In this document: piece after piece, positions 40,085 to 49,346 of the stretch
Numbering within the stretch: the first letter of the stretch is position 1
Layout of the letters: each line of letters opens with the position of its first letter
Source: DATEDA01 sp963789885
Lineage (GTDB): Bacteria > Pseudomonadota > Gammaproteobacteria > Burkholderiales > SG8-39
Direction: 5' to 3'
Assembly (NCBI GenBank): GCA_963789885.1
Contig: CAWBNB010000046.1
Location: 1 to 64,000 of the forward strand
Length of the DNA stretch: 64,000 bases
Notes under the pieces: model-generated
Seen by the model: the letters and a program-made list of their open reading frames with translations, nothing else
Told to the model about the DNA's origin: nothing
The model's database searches: none
Position numbers and translations under genes: made by a program

Positions 40085-40845
40085 CAGTCTTCCTCGTCTT
40101 CGCCGAGATAGGCGCTGCGCACGTCGGGGTTGGCGCGGATCTCGGCCGGCGTGCCGGTGGCGACGATCCGACCGTACACGAGCACCGAGATGCGGTCGGC
40201 GAGCGCGAACACGGCGTCCATGTCGTGCTCGACCAGGACCATCGTGTGCCGGCCCTTCAGCGCCGCGAGGAAGCGGACCATGCGCTGCGACTCGTCGGTG
40301 CCCATCCCCGCCATCGGCTCGTCGAGGAGCATCAGCCGCGGCTTCGTCGCGAGCACCATCGCGATCTCGAGCTGCCGCTGCTCGCCGTGCGCGAGGTTGG
40401 CGGCGAGCACGTCGGCGCGCCCGCCGAGCCCGACGTCGTCGAGGATCGTCTGCGCCGGCTCGCGCAGCGCCCGGTCCTGCCGGGCCGGTCGCCAGAACCG
40501 GAAGCTCGAGCCGGAGTGGGCCTGCACCGCGAGCGCGATGTTGTCGAGCGCGCTGAAGTCCCGGTAGACGCTGGTGATCTGGAACGAACGCGCGAGTCCC
40601 TTGCGCGAGCGGGCCGGCGCGGCGAGCCGCGTGATGTCCTCGCCGGCGAACCGGATGTGGCCGGAATCGGGCTGCAGGTTGCCCGCGAGCTGCCCGATCA
40701 GCGTCGTCTTGCCCGCGCCGTTCGGTCCGATGATCGCGTGCGTCTCACCGGGGAGGACCTCCAGCGTGACGTGATCGGTCGCGTGCAGCGCGCCGAACGA
40801 CTTGGACAGGTTGTCGACGTGGAGGAGCGCGGCCGGCTCAGTCAT
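40084..40845 (-). CDS. livG: Branched-chain amino acid-type ABC transporter ATPase LivG
   Basis: 253 residues: Walker A IIGPNGAGKTTL, LAHGEQRQLEIAMVLATKPR (signature variant), Walker B LMLLDEPMAGMG and VLVEHDMDAVFALADRISVL. The LARSFQITSVYRDFSALDNI segment is typical of LivG. ATG at 40845 overlaps livM by 8 bp. Confidence 0.93.
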   Translation of the reverse strand: MTEPAALLHVDNLSKSFGALHATDHVTLEVLPGETHAIIGPNGAGKTTLIGQLAGNLQPDSGHIRFAGEDITRLAAPARSRKGLARSFQITSVYRDFSALDNIALAVQAHSGSSFRFWRPARQDRALREPAQTILDDVGLGGRADVLAANLAHGEQRQLEIAMVLATKPRLMLLDEPMAGMGTDESQRMVRFLAALKGRHTMVLVEHDMDAVFALADRISVLVYGRIVATGTPAEIRANPDVRSAYLGEDEED

Positions 40846-41782
40846 CGCGCCGCCCTCCCGGCAGCAGGCCCGCCAGGCCACGCTTCGCGAAGAGCACCAC
40901 CAGCACGAGGATCGGGCCGAGGATGATCTGCCAGTGCTGGGTCCAGGATTGCAGCAGGTCCTCGAGGAGGAGGAGCGCCGCCGCGCCGAGCACCGGCCCG
41001 ATGAGCGTGGCCATGCCGCCGAGGATCACCATGAACATGATCTCGCCGGAGCGGGTCCAGCTCATGAACGCGGGCGTGAGGTACGCGGTCTGGTTGACGA
41101 ACAGCGCGCCGGCGACCCCGCACATCGCGCCGGCGATGACGAACGCGGCGAGCTTGTAGAGGTACGGGGAGAAGCCGATCGCGCGCGTGCGCGCCTCGTT
41201 CGACTTCGTCGCGCGCAGCACCATGCCGAAGCGCGAGCCCACCAGGCGGTGCACCAGGTAGAGGAGGCCCGCGAGAATCGCGAGCACGAAGTAGTAGAAC
41301 GGCGTCGGGTCGCGCAGGTCGAGCAGGCCGGCGAACTGCGTGCGCCCGGCGAGCCGCATGCCGTCGTCCCCGCCGTACTCGTCGAGCGAGATGCCGAGGT
41401 AATAGAGCATCTGCGTGAAGGCGAGCGTGATCATGATGAAGTACACGCCGCTCGTGCGGATCGAGATGGCGCCGATGACGAGCGCGACCGCCGCGGACGC
41501 GACGATCGCCACGCCGAACTGCAAGAATCCGTCGTGGACGCCGTGGTGGGCGAGGATGCCGACGGCGTAGCCGCCGATGCCGAGGTACGCCGCGTGGCCG
41601 AACGAGACCATCCCGCCGTAGCCCAGGATCAGGTTCAGGCTGAGCGCTGCGATCGCGAAGATCATGATGCGGCGGAAGAGGTCGAGGTAGAACGGCTGGC
41701 CGAGGAGCGCGGCGATCGGCGGGACGGCGGCGAGCGCGGCGAGCACGACGGCGATCGTGAGGATGCGCGCGTGGGTCTGCAT
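40838..41782 (-). CDS. livM: Branched-chain amino acid-type ABC permease LivM
   Basis: 314 residues with about nine transmembrane helices; family marks LSLNLILGYGGMVSFGHAAY, GIGGYAVGILAHHGV and GVAGALFVNQTAYLTPAFMS, MVILGGMATLIGPVLGAAAL. Start at 41782 is 7 bp from the livH stop. Together with LivH it forms the membrane channel. Confidence 0.92.
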   Translation of the reverse strand: MQTHARILTIAVVLAALAAVPPIAALLGQPFYLDLFRRIMIFAIAALSLNLILGYGGMVSFGHAAYLGIGGYAVGILAHHGVHDGFLQFGVAIVASAAVALVIGAISIRTSGVYFIMITLAFTQMLYYLGISLDEYGGDDGMRLAGRTQFAGLLDLRDPTPFYYFVLAILAGLLYLVHRLVGSRFGMVLRATKSNEARTRAIGFSPYLYKLAAFVIAGAMCGVAGALFVNQTAYLTPAFMSWTRSGEIMFMVILGGMATLIGPVLGAAALLLLEDLLQSWTQHWQIILGPILVLVVLFAKRGLAGLLPGGRRDD

Positions 41783-41788
41783 CGCCGG

Positions 41789-42712
41789 CTAGCCGCGCGG
41801 GGGAAAGAGGCCCGCCGGCCGCACCGCGAGCACTGCGGCCATGAGCAGGTAGATGAGCATGGACGCGAGCGCGGGGCCGGCCGACTCCGCCGCGGTCGGG
41901 CGAGACGATCGTCGCGAGCGCGGGCTTCAGGAACGCGCGGCCGAGGGTGTCCACCATGCCGACGATCAGCGCGCCCTGCCAGCGCGCCGCGGATCGATCC
42001 GATGCCGCCGATGACGATGACGACGAACACCTCGATCAGCACGTCCTCGCCCATGCCGGGCTGAACGGTGTAGATCGGGCCGGCCATGAGCCCGGCGAGC
42101 CCGGCGAGCGCGGCGCCGAAGCCGAAGACGACCGTGTAGAGGAGGCGGATGTTGATGCCGAGCGCCGCGACCATCGTGCGGTTCGACGCGCCGGCGCGGA
42201 TCAGCATGCCGAGACGCGTGCGCGTCACGACGTACCAGAGAGCCGCGGCGACCGCGAGCCCGACGACGATGATCGCCGCCCGGTAGGCCGGGTAGCGCAC
42301 GCCCGCGAAGAGCTCGAGCTGCCCGGAGAGCCAGTCGGGAAGCGTCGTGTAGAGCGCGGCCCGGCCCCAGATGATCGCGACGAGCTCGTTGAAGAAGAGG
42401 ATCAGCCCGAAAGTCGCGAGGACCTGGTCGAGGTGGTCGCGCTCGTAGAGCGTGCGCAGCGCGACGAGCTCGACGAGCATCCCGACCGCGAGCGTGCCCG
42501 ACGAGCGCGAGCGGCACCGCGAGCAGGTACGAGCCGGTCAGCTTGAAGAGCGCGACCGACAGGTACGCGCCCACCATGTAGAGCGACCCGTGGGCGAGGT
42601 TGACGAGGTTCATGATGCCGAACACGAGCGTGAGCCCGGCGGCCATCAGGAAGAGCATCACGCCGAGCTGCAGCCCGTTCAGCGCCTGCTCGAGGAAGAG
42701 GACGAGGTTCAT
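41789..42712 (-). CDS. livH: Branched-chain amino acid-type ABC permease LivH, three frameshifts
   Basis: The sequence from 42712 to 41789 encodes a normal LivH of about 307 residues over four frame segments: NLVLFLEQALNGLQLGVMLF, then from about 42500 MLVELVALRTLYERDHLDQV ... VIVIGGIGSIRGALAG, then near 41980 VGMVDTLGRAFLKPALATIV, then near 41905 SAGPALASMLIYLLMAAVLA ending GLFPPRG. All three changes are single extra bases in C/G runs, which points to assembly error rather than a dead gene. Confidence 0.85.
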
Positions 42713-42719
42713 CGGCCAA

Positions 42720-42749
42720 CAAAAAAGGGCGCGACCCCGCCGCGCCCTT
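42720..42749 (-). terminator. Hairpin with T-run between livK and livH
   Basis: On the minus strand AAGGGCGCG (42749-42741) and CGCGCCCTT (42733-42725) form a perfect 9-bp stem with a 7-base loop, followed by T6-7. This is a good intrinsic terminator/attenuator between the first gene livK and the rest, giving more binding protein than permease. Confidence 0.85.
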
Positions 42750-42772
42750 CTCCGTCTACGCGCTCCGGCGCG

Positions 42773-43952
42773 TCACCACTTCATCCCGCATTCCTTGTAG
42801 TACGAGTCCTTGTGGTTCTCGAACACCGTCTTCTCGATCGCCATGTCCGGAATGTCGGCCGGCCCCTTCACCACCTTCAGCAGGTAGAAGTTCTCGATCG
42901 GGAAGTGGTTCACGTTGTAGGCGAACTTGCCGCGCACCGAGTCGAAGTTCGCCTTGCGCATCGCCGCGATCATGCCCTTCTGGTCCTTGAGGTTGCCCTT
43001 GACCGCGCGCACCGCCGAGTCGATCAGCATGATGCCGTCGTAGCTCTGCGCACCGTAGAACGACGGCGATCTGGCCGTACTTCTTGCGGTAGTAGGCGAC
43101 GAACTTCTCGTTCGCCGGCACCTTCAGGTCGGGGCTCCAGAAGCGCGTCTCCCACTGCCCGAGCGCGGCGTCCTTGACCGCGGGCAGCGACAGCTCGTCG
43201 GCGGTGTACACCGAGTAGAGCGGGATCTGCTGCCGCAGGCCCGCCTGCGCGTACTGGCGCATGAACTGGATGCCCATGCCGCCCGGATAGAACACGAACA
43301 CCGCCTTCGGGTTCTTGGCGCGCAGCTGGCTGATCTCCGCCTGGTAGTCGGCCTGACCGAGCTTGGTGTAGACCTCGTCCGAGATCTTGCCCTTGAAGTA
43401 GCGCTTGAAGCCGGTGAGCATGTCCTTGCCGGCGGCGTAGTTGGGCGCCATCAGGTACACGTCGTTGATGCCCTGGTCGCTCATGTACTTGCCCATCGCC
43501 TCGGGCGTCTGGTCGTTCTGCCAGGAGGTCGAGAAGAAGCGCTCGTTGCACTCCTTGCCGGCGAGCTGGTGCGGGCCGGCATTGGTGCTGATCATGATCT
43601 TGCCGGCGTCGGTCACCGTCGGCGACACCGCGAGCAGCACGTTCGACCAGATCACCCCGGCGACGAAGTCGACCTGGTGCTTCTTCAGCATCTCGTCGGC
43701 GAGCTGCTTGCCGACGTCGGGCTTCACCTGGTCGTCGCCGTAGATCACCTCGGTGTCGAGGCCCCCGACCTTGCGGCCGAGGTTGTCGAGCGCGAGCTCG
43801 ACCGAGTTCTTCATGTCCTCGCCGATCACGCCCTGCGGACCGGAGAGCGTGGTGATGAAGCCGATCTTCAGCTTCTGCTGGGCGGCCGCGGGGGCAGCGG
43901 CGAAGAGCGCGGTGATGAGCCCCAGGAACAGGGCGCGGAACGGGATACGCAC
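42773..43952 (-). CDS. livK: Liv-type periplasmic substrate-binding protein, one frameshift
   Basis: About 392 residues: signal peptide MRIPFRALFLGLITALFAAA (cleavage near AAA-QQ), mature KIGFITTLSGPQGVIGEDMK, IYGDDQVKPDVGKQLADEML, PHQLAGKECNERFFSTSWQN, YAAGKDMLTGFKRYFKGKIS. After a slip near 43065 the C-terminus is MLIDSAVRAVKGNLKDQKGM ... YYKECGMKW. The family is Peripla_BP_6; members near Rieske genes often bind aromatic acids. First gene of the minus-strand liv operon. Confidence 0.9.
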
Positions 43953-44067
43953 GGGTCTACCTCCTCGATTGCTGGGTGAGCGCCGGGCTTTCTCCGGGCA
44001 CGGTCGGCGGCCAGTCTACCAAGGCAGCCTCGGGAGTGTCTAGAAACCGGCCCCTTCAGACTGACCT

Positions 44068-44640
44068 TCAGGTTGCGACCGACCGGAGCCAGGCCGGGGC
44101 GTCGCGCCCGGGGTGGACCGTTCCGCAGGCCTTGCACCGCCGCGACTCCTCCGGGGAATCGTAGAAGCGCGCGTACGCCTTCGGCAGATCCTCGACGATG
44201 CTCGCGAGCTGCACGTCGATGCGGTGGACGAGCCCGCCGCAGCGCGCGCAGTACCACTCGAAGCCGTCGATCGTCCCCCGCGGCCGCGCGCGCTCGACGA
44301 CGAGGCAGAGGCTGCCCGCTTGCGGGCGCTGCGGGGAGTGCCGCACGTGCGGCGGCAGCAGGAAGATGTCGCCTTCCGCGAGGTCGACGCGCGAATAGCG
44401 TCCGGCGTCCCAGAGGAGCAGGTGCGCGTTCCCGCGGAACTGCCAGAAGAACTCCTCGAACGGATCGTCGTGAAAGTCGGTGCGCTCGTTCGGCGCGCCG
44501 ACCACGGTGACGATGAAGTCCGTGTCCTTCCACACCTGCTGGTTCCCGACCGGGGGCTTCAGCAGATGCGCGTGCTCGTCGATCCAGCGCTGGAAGTTGA
44601 ACGGCAGGGTGTAGCGCGGCGGGAGGCTGGGCGCTTGCAT
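44068..44640 (-). CDS. nbaC: 3-Hydroxyanthranilate 3,4-dioxygenase
   Basis: 190 residues with the cupin HAAO pattern: PFNFQRWIDEHAHLLKPPVG, NQQVWKDTDFIVTVVGAPNE, DFHDDPFEEFFWQFRGNAHL (Fe ligands His and Glu), IFLLPPHVRHSPQRPQAGSL (His) and the bacterial C-terminal metal site CARCGGLVHRIDVQL ... CKACGTVHPG (two CxxC). It opens the ring of 3-hydroxyanthranilate with O2. No kynurenine pathway genes are nearby, so a nitrobenzoate-like or aromatic amine route is possible. Neighbour: the amidase gene 21 bp upstream. Confidence 0.93.
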   Translation of the reverse strand: MQAPSLPPRYTLPFNFQRWIDEHAHLLKPPVGNQQVWKDTDFIVTVVGAPNERTDFHDDPFEEFFWQFRGNAHLLLWDAGRYSRVDLAEGDIFLLPPHVRHSPQRPQAGSLCLVVERARPRGTIDGFEWYCARCGGLVHRIDVQLASIVEDLPKAYARFYDSPEESRRCKACGTVHPGRDAPAWLRSVAT

Positions 44641-44661
44641 GCGAGGGTCCTCGATCGTTCG

Positions 44662-46105
44662 TCAGCCGATGCCGGGGCGCTTTCCCGCCCACGGCTGCGC
44701 GGCTTCGAGCTGCGCGGCGAGCCGCAGCAGCGTCGCTTCGTCGCCGAACCGCGCCACGAACTGGATGCCGATCGGCAGCCCGTCCTTCGACGAACCGAGC
44801 GGCACCGTCGCCGCCGGCTGGCCGCTCATGTTGGCGAGCGGCGTGAACGGCGAATAGGGCGCGATGCCGTTCGGCCCCAGGCGGTAGTCCAGGAAATCGG
44901 GATTGGTCATCACGAACCGGCCGAGCTTCGCCGGCGGCTCGGCGAGCACCGGCAGCAGAAGCACGTCGTAATCGAGGAAGAACCGCGCGACCCGGCGCCC
45001 CAGCGCATGCAGCGTCGCAAGCGCGATGAGGTATTCGGCGCCGCTCGTGCGCCGCCCGAGCTCGAGCGCGCCGCGCGTGACCGGCTCGAGATCCTCCGGG
45101 CCCGGCTCGCGGCCGAGCGCCTTGATCCGCCGCTCGATCGCCATCGCGGTACCGCAGCCCACGACCTTCATCAGCGGGACGAGCATCTCCTCGGTGCCGA
45201 GCGCCGGTCTCGCTTCGGCGACCGCGTGTCCGAGCGATTCGCACAGCCGCGCCGCGTCGCCGGCCGCGGCGGCGACCTCCGGATGGATCGCCGCGCCGTC
45301 CAGCGTCGTGCGCATGGACGCGATCCGCAGCCGCCCGGGCGGGCGCATCGCCTCGTCGAGGAAGGACGCCGGCGCGGGGGGCGCGAAGTACGGCGCGCCG
45401 AGGTCGGCGCCGTGGGTGGCGTCGAGCGCGGCGGCGCTGTCGCGCACCGAGCGGCTGATCACGTGATCGCCGGTGAGCCCGCCCCAGCCCTCGCCCGCGA
45501 GCGGGCCGGCGGGCGTGCGCCCGCGCGTGAGCTTGAGCCCGAAGAGGCCGCAGCACGACGCCGGGATGCGGATCGAGCCGGCGCCGTCGGTCGCGTGCGC
45601 CATCGGCACGATCCGCGCTGCGACTGCCGCGGCCGCGCCGCCGCTCGAACCGCCGGTGCTGTGGGCGAGGTTCCACGGGTTGCGCGTCGGGCCGCCGTAC
45701 AGGACCGCCTCCGTCGACGGGTTGATCGCCATCTCCGGCGTGGTCGTGCGGCCGAAGATCACCAGCCCGCTCCGCCGATGGCGCGCCACGACCTCGCTGT
45801 CGACGTCGCTCGTCTGGCCGGCGAAGAACCGCGAGCCCCAGCTCATCGGGAAATCGCGCGCGGCCGCGGTGATGTCCTTGAGGAGGAACGGCACGCCCTC
45901 GAACGCGCCTGCGGGCAGAGCCCGCGGCGATCGCCTTCCGCGCGACGTCTTCGCGGATGCCGCACACGGCGTTGATCGGCGGATTGCGCGCTGCAACGCG
46001 CTCGAGCGCGGCATCGAGCAGCTCGCCCGCCGAGACCTCGCGCCGCTTCACGAGCGCGGCGAGGCCGAGCGCGTCGTAGGCTTCGTACTCCTTGAACGTC
46101 GCCAT
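44662..46105 (-). CDS. Amidase signature family hydrolase, one frameshift
   Basis: About 480 residues after repair of one slip near 45920. ATG at 46105 (MATFKEYEAYDALGLAALVK). Ser-cisSer-Lys triad: Lys in GVPFLLKDITAAARD, Ser residues in HSTGGSSGGAAAAVAA and TDGAGSIRIPASCCG. Other marks: ISRSVRDSAAALDATHGADL and PFTPLANMSGQPAATVPLG. Such amidases hydrolyse aryl or alkyl amides; with HAAO next door the substrate may be an N-acyl or 2-aminomuconate-type compound (inference). Confidence 0.88.
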
Positions 46106-46162
46106 CGTGCTCCAAGGATAGCAAGGCCCGGGTGGTTTAAGATCGCCGGCGGAGGCGTCCCC

Positions 46163-47056
46163 ATGATCCAGCTCAAAGACCTGCGCTACGTCCGCCTCGG
46201 GACACGCGACCCGGCGGCCGCCGCCGAGTATGCGCAGAGGATCCTCGGCCTCGAGCTCGTCCGGCGCGAAGGCGGCGCGGTCTATCTTCGCGGGGACGAC
46301 CGCGACCACACCCTCGTGTACGTCAAGGGCGATCCGGCCGATCACACGGTCGGCTGGGAGGTGGCGGACACGGCCGCGCTCGAGGCGGCCGGCGCCGAGC
46401 TCGAATCGCGCAAGATCGCGGTCCGGCGGGGCCGGCGCGCCGAGTGCGACGGCCGGCACGTCGAGGACCTCCTGAACTTCGCCGACCCCAGCGGCAACAC
46501 CCACGAGCTCGTCGTCCGCCCTCACCACAGCGGCCGGCGGTTCTTCCCGTCGCGGGACTGCGGCGTGTGGAGCTTTTCGCACATCGGGCTGCGGACGACC
46601 GACGCGGCGCGCGACGAGGCGTTCTGGACCGGCGTGCTGAGCGCGCGGGTGTCCGACCGGATCGGGGCGGCGCCGCTCCTCCGGATCGACGAGGTGCATC
46701 ACAAGGTCGCGCTTTTCCCGTCGGCGCACGCCGGCGTGCAGCACGTGAACCACCAGGTGCAGGGCGTCGACGACGTGATGCGGTCGTATTACTTCCTGCG
46801 CGAGCAGGGCGTGCGGATCGTGTTCGGGCCGGGCCGCCATCCGACCTCCGGCGCGGTGTTCCTGTACTTCGAAGGACCCGACGGGATGGTGTACGAGTAC
46901 TCGACCGGCGTGCGGCTGATCAAGCCCGAGGAGGAAGCGGGCTACCGCCCGCGGCAGTTCCCGTTCACGCCCGAGTCGTTCTGCATGTGGGGCTCGCGGC
47001 CCGACATCCCGGAGTTCCGCACCCGCGAGGACGCGTCGGCCCCGAAGGCGGCGTGA
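46163..47056 (+). CDS. VOC-family extradiol ring-cleavage dioxygenase
   Basis: 297 residues with two vicinal-oxygen-chelate modules: QLKDLRYVRLGTRDPAAAAE, YAQRILGLELVRREGGAVYL in the first and WSFSHIGLRTTDAARDEAFW, GVQHVNHQVQGVDDVMRSYY (His ligand), GRHPTSGAVFLYFEGPDGMV and YEYSTGVRLI (Glu) in the second. This is the 2,3-dihydroxybiphenyl/catechol 2,3-dioxygenase type, Fe(II)-dependent. The ATG at 46163 is 57 bp from the divergent amidase start. Confidence 0.9.
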   Translation: MIQLKDLRYVRLGTRDPAAAAEYAQRILGLELVRREGGAVYLRGDDRDHTLVYVKGDPADHTVGWEVADTAALEAAGAELESRKIAVRRGRRAECDGRHVEDLLNFADPSGNTHELVVRPHHSGRRFFPSRDCGVWSFSHIGLRTTDAARDEAFWTGVLSARVSDRIGAAPLLRIDEVHHKVALFPSAHAGVQHVNHQVQGVDDVMRSYYFLREQGVRIVFGPGRHPTSGAVFLYFEGPDGMVYEYSTGVRLIKPEEEAGYRPRQFPFTPESFCMWGSRPDIPEFRTREDASAPKAA

Positions 47057-47062
47057 CGCGAA

Positions 47063-48373
47063 ATGACGCGGCCCAACTTCGTCTTCGTGATGGCCGACGA
47101 CCTCGGCTACGCCGACCTCGGCTCGTACGGCGCGCGCGCGCCGTTCACGCCGTGCCTCGACGCGATGGCGGCGGCCGGCCTGCGGTTCACCGACGGCTAC
47201 TCGAACTCGCCGGTCTGCTCGCCGACGCGGTTCGCGCTGATGACCGGGCGCTACCAGTACCGCCTGCGCGGTGCCGCCGAGGAGCCGATCACCGGCAAGG
47301 CGCGCGGGCGCGACGACCTCGGCCTGCCGCCGTCGCATCCGACGCTGCCGTCGCTGCTCCGCGACGCCGGCTACACGACCGCGCTCGCGGGCAAGTGGCA
47401 CCTCGGCTATCCGCCGCACTTCGGTCCGGTGATGAGCGGCTACATGGAGGCGTTCGGTCCGCTCGGCGGCGGGATCGACTACTTCAGCCACTGCGACCGC
47501 GGCGGAACGCACGATCTCTTCGAGAACGGCGCCGAGGTCCAGCGGACGGGATACGTCACCGACCTCATCACCGACCGCGCGGTCGATTTCATCGGGCGGC
47601 AGCGCGGGAAGCCCGCGCCGTTCCTGCTTAGCGTGCACTACACCGCGCCGCACTGGCCGTGGCTGACGCGCGCCGACGAGGCCGAGTCGCGGCGCATTCA
47701 CAAGGCGATCCATCACGTCGACGGCGGCTCGGTCGAGATCTACCGCACGATGCTCAACCACATGGACGAGGGCATCGGACGCATCTTCGACGCGCTGAAC
47801 GCCGCCGGCGCCGGCGAGAACACGCTCGCCGTGTTCACGAGCGACAACGGCGGCGAGCGCTTCTCCGACACCTGGCCGTTCGTCGGCAAGAAGATGGACC
47901 TGCTGGAGGGCGGGATCCGCGTGCCGCTCCTCGCGACGTGGCCGGCGGTCGTCGCGCCGGGCGGCGTGACCTCGCAGATCGCGGTCACGATGGACTGGGT
48001 CGCGACCTTCCTCGCAGCGGCCGGCGTGAAAGCGCATCGGGATTACCCGCTCGACGGCATCGACCTCGCGCCGGTGCTGCAGTCCCCCGCGGCGACGGCG
48101 CACCGCGAGCTCTACTGGCGGATGAAGTACCGCAAGCAGCGCGCCGTGCGCTCGGGTGACTGGAAGTACCTGTCGATGGACGGCTACGAGTATCTCTTCA
48201 ACCTCGCGCGGGACGGCCGCGAACGCGCGAACCTCGCGCGGCGCGAGCCGGCGCGACTCGAAGCGCTGCGCGCAAAATACCAGGCGTGGGCCGCCTCGAT
48301 GCCGTCGATTCCGCCCGAGGCGAACGCCGAGCTCCTGTACGGCGACGCGGAGATGGCCAGGCAGACGGGTTGA
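47063..48373 (+). CDS. Type I sulfatase (formylglycine-dependent)
   Basis: 436 residues. The C-x-P-x-R modification motif is NSPVCSPTRFALMTGR at about 50-64; metal and catalytic segments are VMADDLGYADLG, AGKWHLGYPPHFGPVM, VHYTAPHWPWLT and VFTSDNGGERFSDTW. No signal peptide, so cytoplasmic, like choline or aryl sulfatases. It needs a formylglycine-generating enzyme elsewhere. It starts 6 bp after the dioxygenase stop and may free a phenol from a sulfate ester. Confidence 0.92.
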   Translation: MTRPNFVFVMADDLGYADLGSYGARAPFTPCLDAMAAAGLRFTDGYSNSPVCSPTRFALMTGRYQYRLRGAAEEPITGKARGRDDLGLPPSHPTLPSLLRDAGYTTALAGKWHLGYPPHFGPVMSGYMEAFGPLGGGIDYFSHCDRGGTHDLFENGAEVQRTGYVTDLITDRAVDFIGRQRGKPAPFLLSVHYTAPHWPWLTRADEAESRRIHKAIHHVDGGSVEIYRTMLNHMDEGIGRIFDALNAAGAGENTLAVFTSDNGGERFSDTWPFVGKKMDLLEGGIRVPLLATWPAVVAPGGVTSQIAVTMDWVATFLAAAGVKAHRDYPLDGIDLAPVLQSPAATAHRELYWRMKYRKQRAVRSGDWKYLSMDGYEYLFNLARDGRERANLARREPARLEALRAKYQAWAASMPSIPPEANAELLYGDAEMARQTG

Positions 48374-48388
48374 GAGGCGTGCGGTGCC

Positions 48389-49336
48389 GTGATGAAGGGG
48401 CTTTGCCTGCTGGGCCTGTTGTGTGCCGCGATGCTGCCGGCGCACGCGGAGGACTGGCCGGCGCGCCCGGTGAAGATCGTGGCGCCGTTCGCCCCCGGGG
48501 GCACCGCCGACACGCTCGCGCGCATCGCCGCCGACAAGCTCACCGGCCGGCTCGGCCAGAACGTCGTGGTGGAGAACCGGCCCGGCGCCGGCGGCACGAT
48601 CGGCGCGGAGTTCGTCGCGAAGAGCGCACCCGACGGCTACACGCTCGTCGTATCGGGCATCGCGTCGCACGTCATCGCGCCGGCGATGTCGCCGGTGCCG
48701 TTCGATCCGCTCCGGAGCTTCACGCACGTCGCGCTCTTCGGCGGGCCGCCGACGGTGCTGGTGGTGTACCCGGGCCTCGAGGCGCACGACCTCAAATCGT
48801 TCGTCGAGCTGGCGAAGTCGCGCGCGGGGGGAATCGTCTTCGGGTCGCCGGGGCAGGGCACGCAGGGCCATCTGACCGCGGAGATGCTCAAGGCGCAGAC
48901 CGGCGCCAACCTCACGCACGCGCCGTACAAGGGCGCGGCGCTCGCGATGACCGACCTCATCGCCGGGCACATCGCCGCCGCCTCGACGACGCTCACGACC
49001 GCGGCGACGCAGATCAAGGCCGGGCGGGCGCGGGCGCTCGCCGTCTCGTCGGCACAACGGCTGCCGGAGTTCGCGGACGTGCCGACGTTCGCGGAGAGCG
49101 GCTACCCCGAGCTCGTCGCGACGGTGTGGTTCGGGCTCTCCGGGCCGGCGGGGCTGCCGGCGCCGGTCGCGGCGCGACTCAACGCGGAGGTGCGCGCGCT
49201 CCTGCAGCTGCCCGACGTGCGCGAGCGCCTGCGGCCCGAGGGCATCGAGCCGAACGACCTCGACCCGGCGCAGTTCACCGAGTTCGTGCGCGCGGAGATC
49301 GCCCGCTGGACGCCGCTCGCGAAAACGCTCAAGTGA
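48389..49336 (+). CDS. Bug-family tripartite tricarboxylate transporter binding protein (TphC-like)
   Basis: 315 residues with signal peptide (MKGLCLLGLLCAAMLPAHA) and the Bug fold: DWPARPVKIVAPFAPGGTAD, RLGQNVVVENRPGAGGTIGA, EFVAKSAPDGYTLVVSGIAS, MLKAQTGANLTHAPYKGAAL and LPEFADVPTFAESGYPELVA. GTG at 48389 or ATG at 48392. Bug proteins deliver carboxylates such as terephthalate (TphC); the neighbouring Rieske and PdxA/TphB-like genes favour an aromatic acid ligand. No TctAB permease genes lie in this window. Confidence 0.9.
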   Translation: MMKGLCLLGLLCAAMLPAHAEDWPARPVKIVAPFAPGGTADTLARIAADKLTGRLGQNVVVENRPGAGGTIGAEFVAKSAPDGYTLVVSGIASHVIAPAMSPVPFDPLRSFTHVALFGGPPTVLVVYPGLEAHDLKSFVELAKSRAGGIVFGSPGQGTQGHLTAEMLKAQTGANLTHAPYKGAALAMTDLIAGHIAAASTTLTTAATQIKAGRARALAVSSAQRLPEFADVPTFAESGYPELVATVWFGLSGPAGLPAPVAARLNAEVRALLQLPDVRERLRPEGIEPNDLDPAQFTEFVRAEIARWTPLAKTLK

Positions 49337-49346
49337 AGTAGCCGCG

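Noticed and set aside
43868..49057. A 1729-codon open frame on the minus strand
   Set aside because: It is antisense to the amidase, dioxygenase, sulfatase and Bug genes, has an Arg/Ala/Gly/His-rich composition and no family motifs; long antisense frames are expected at this GC content.
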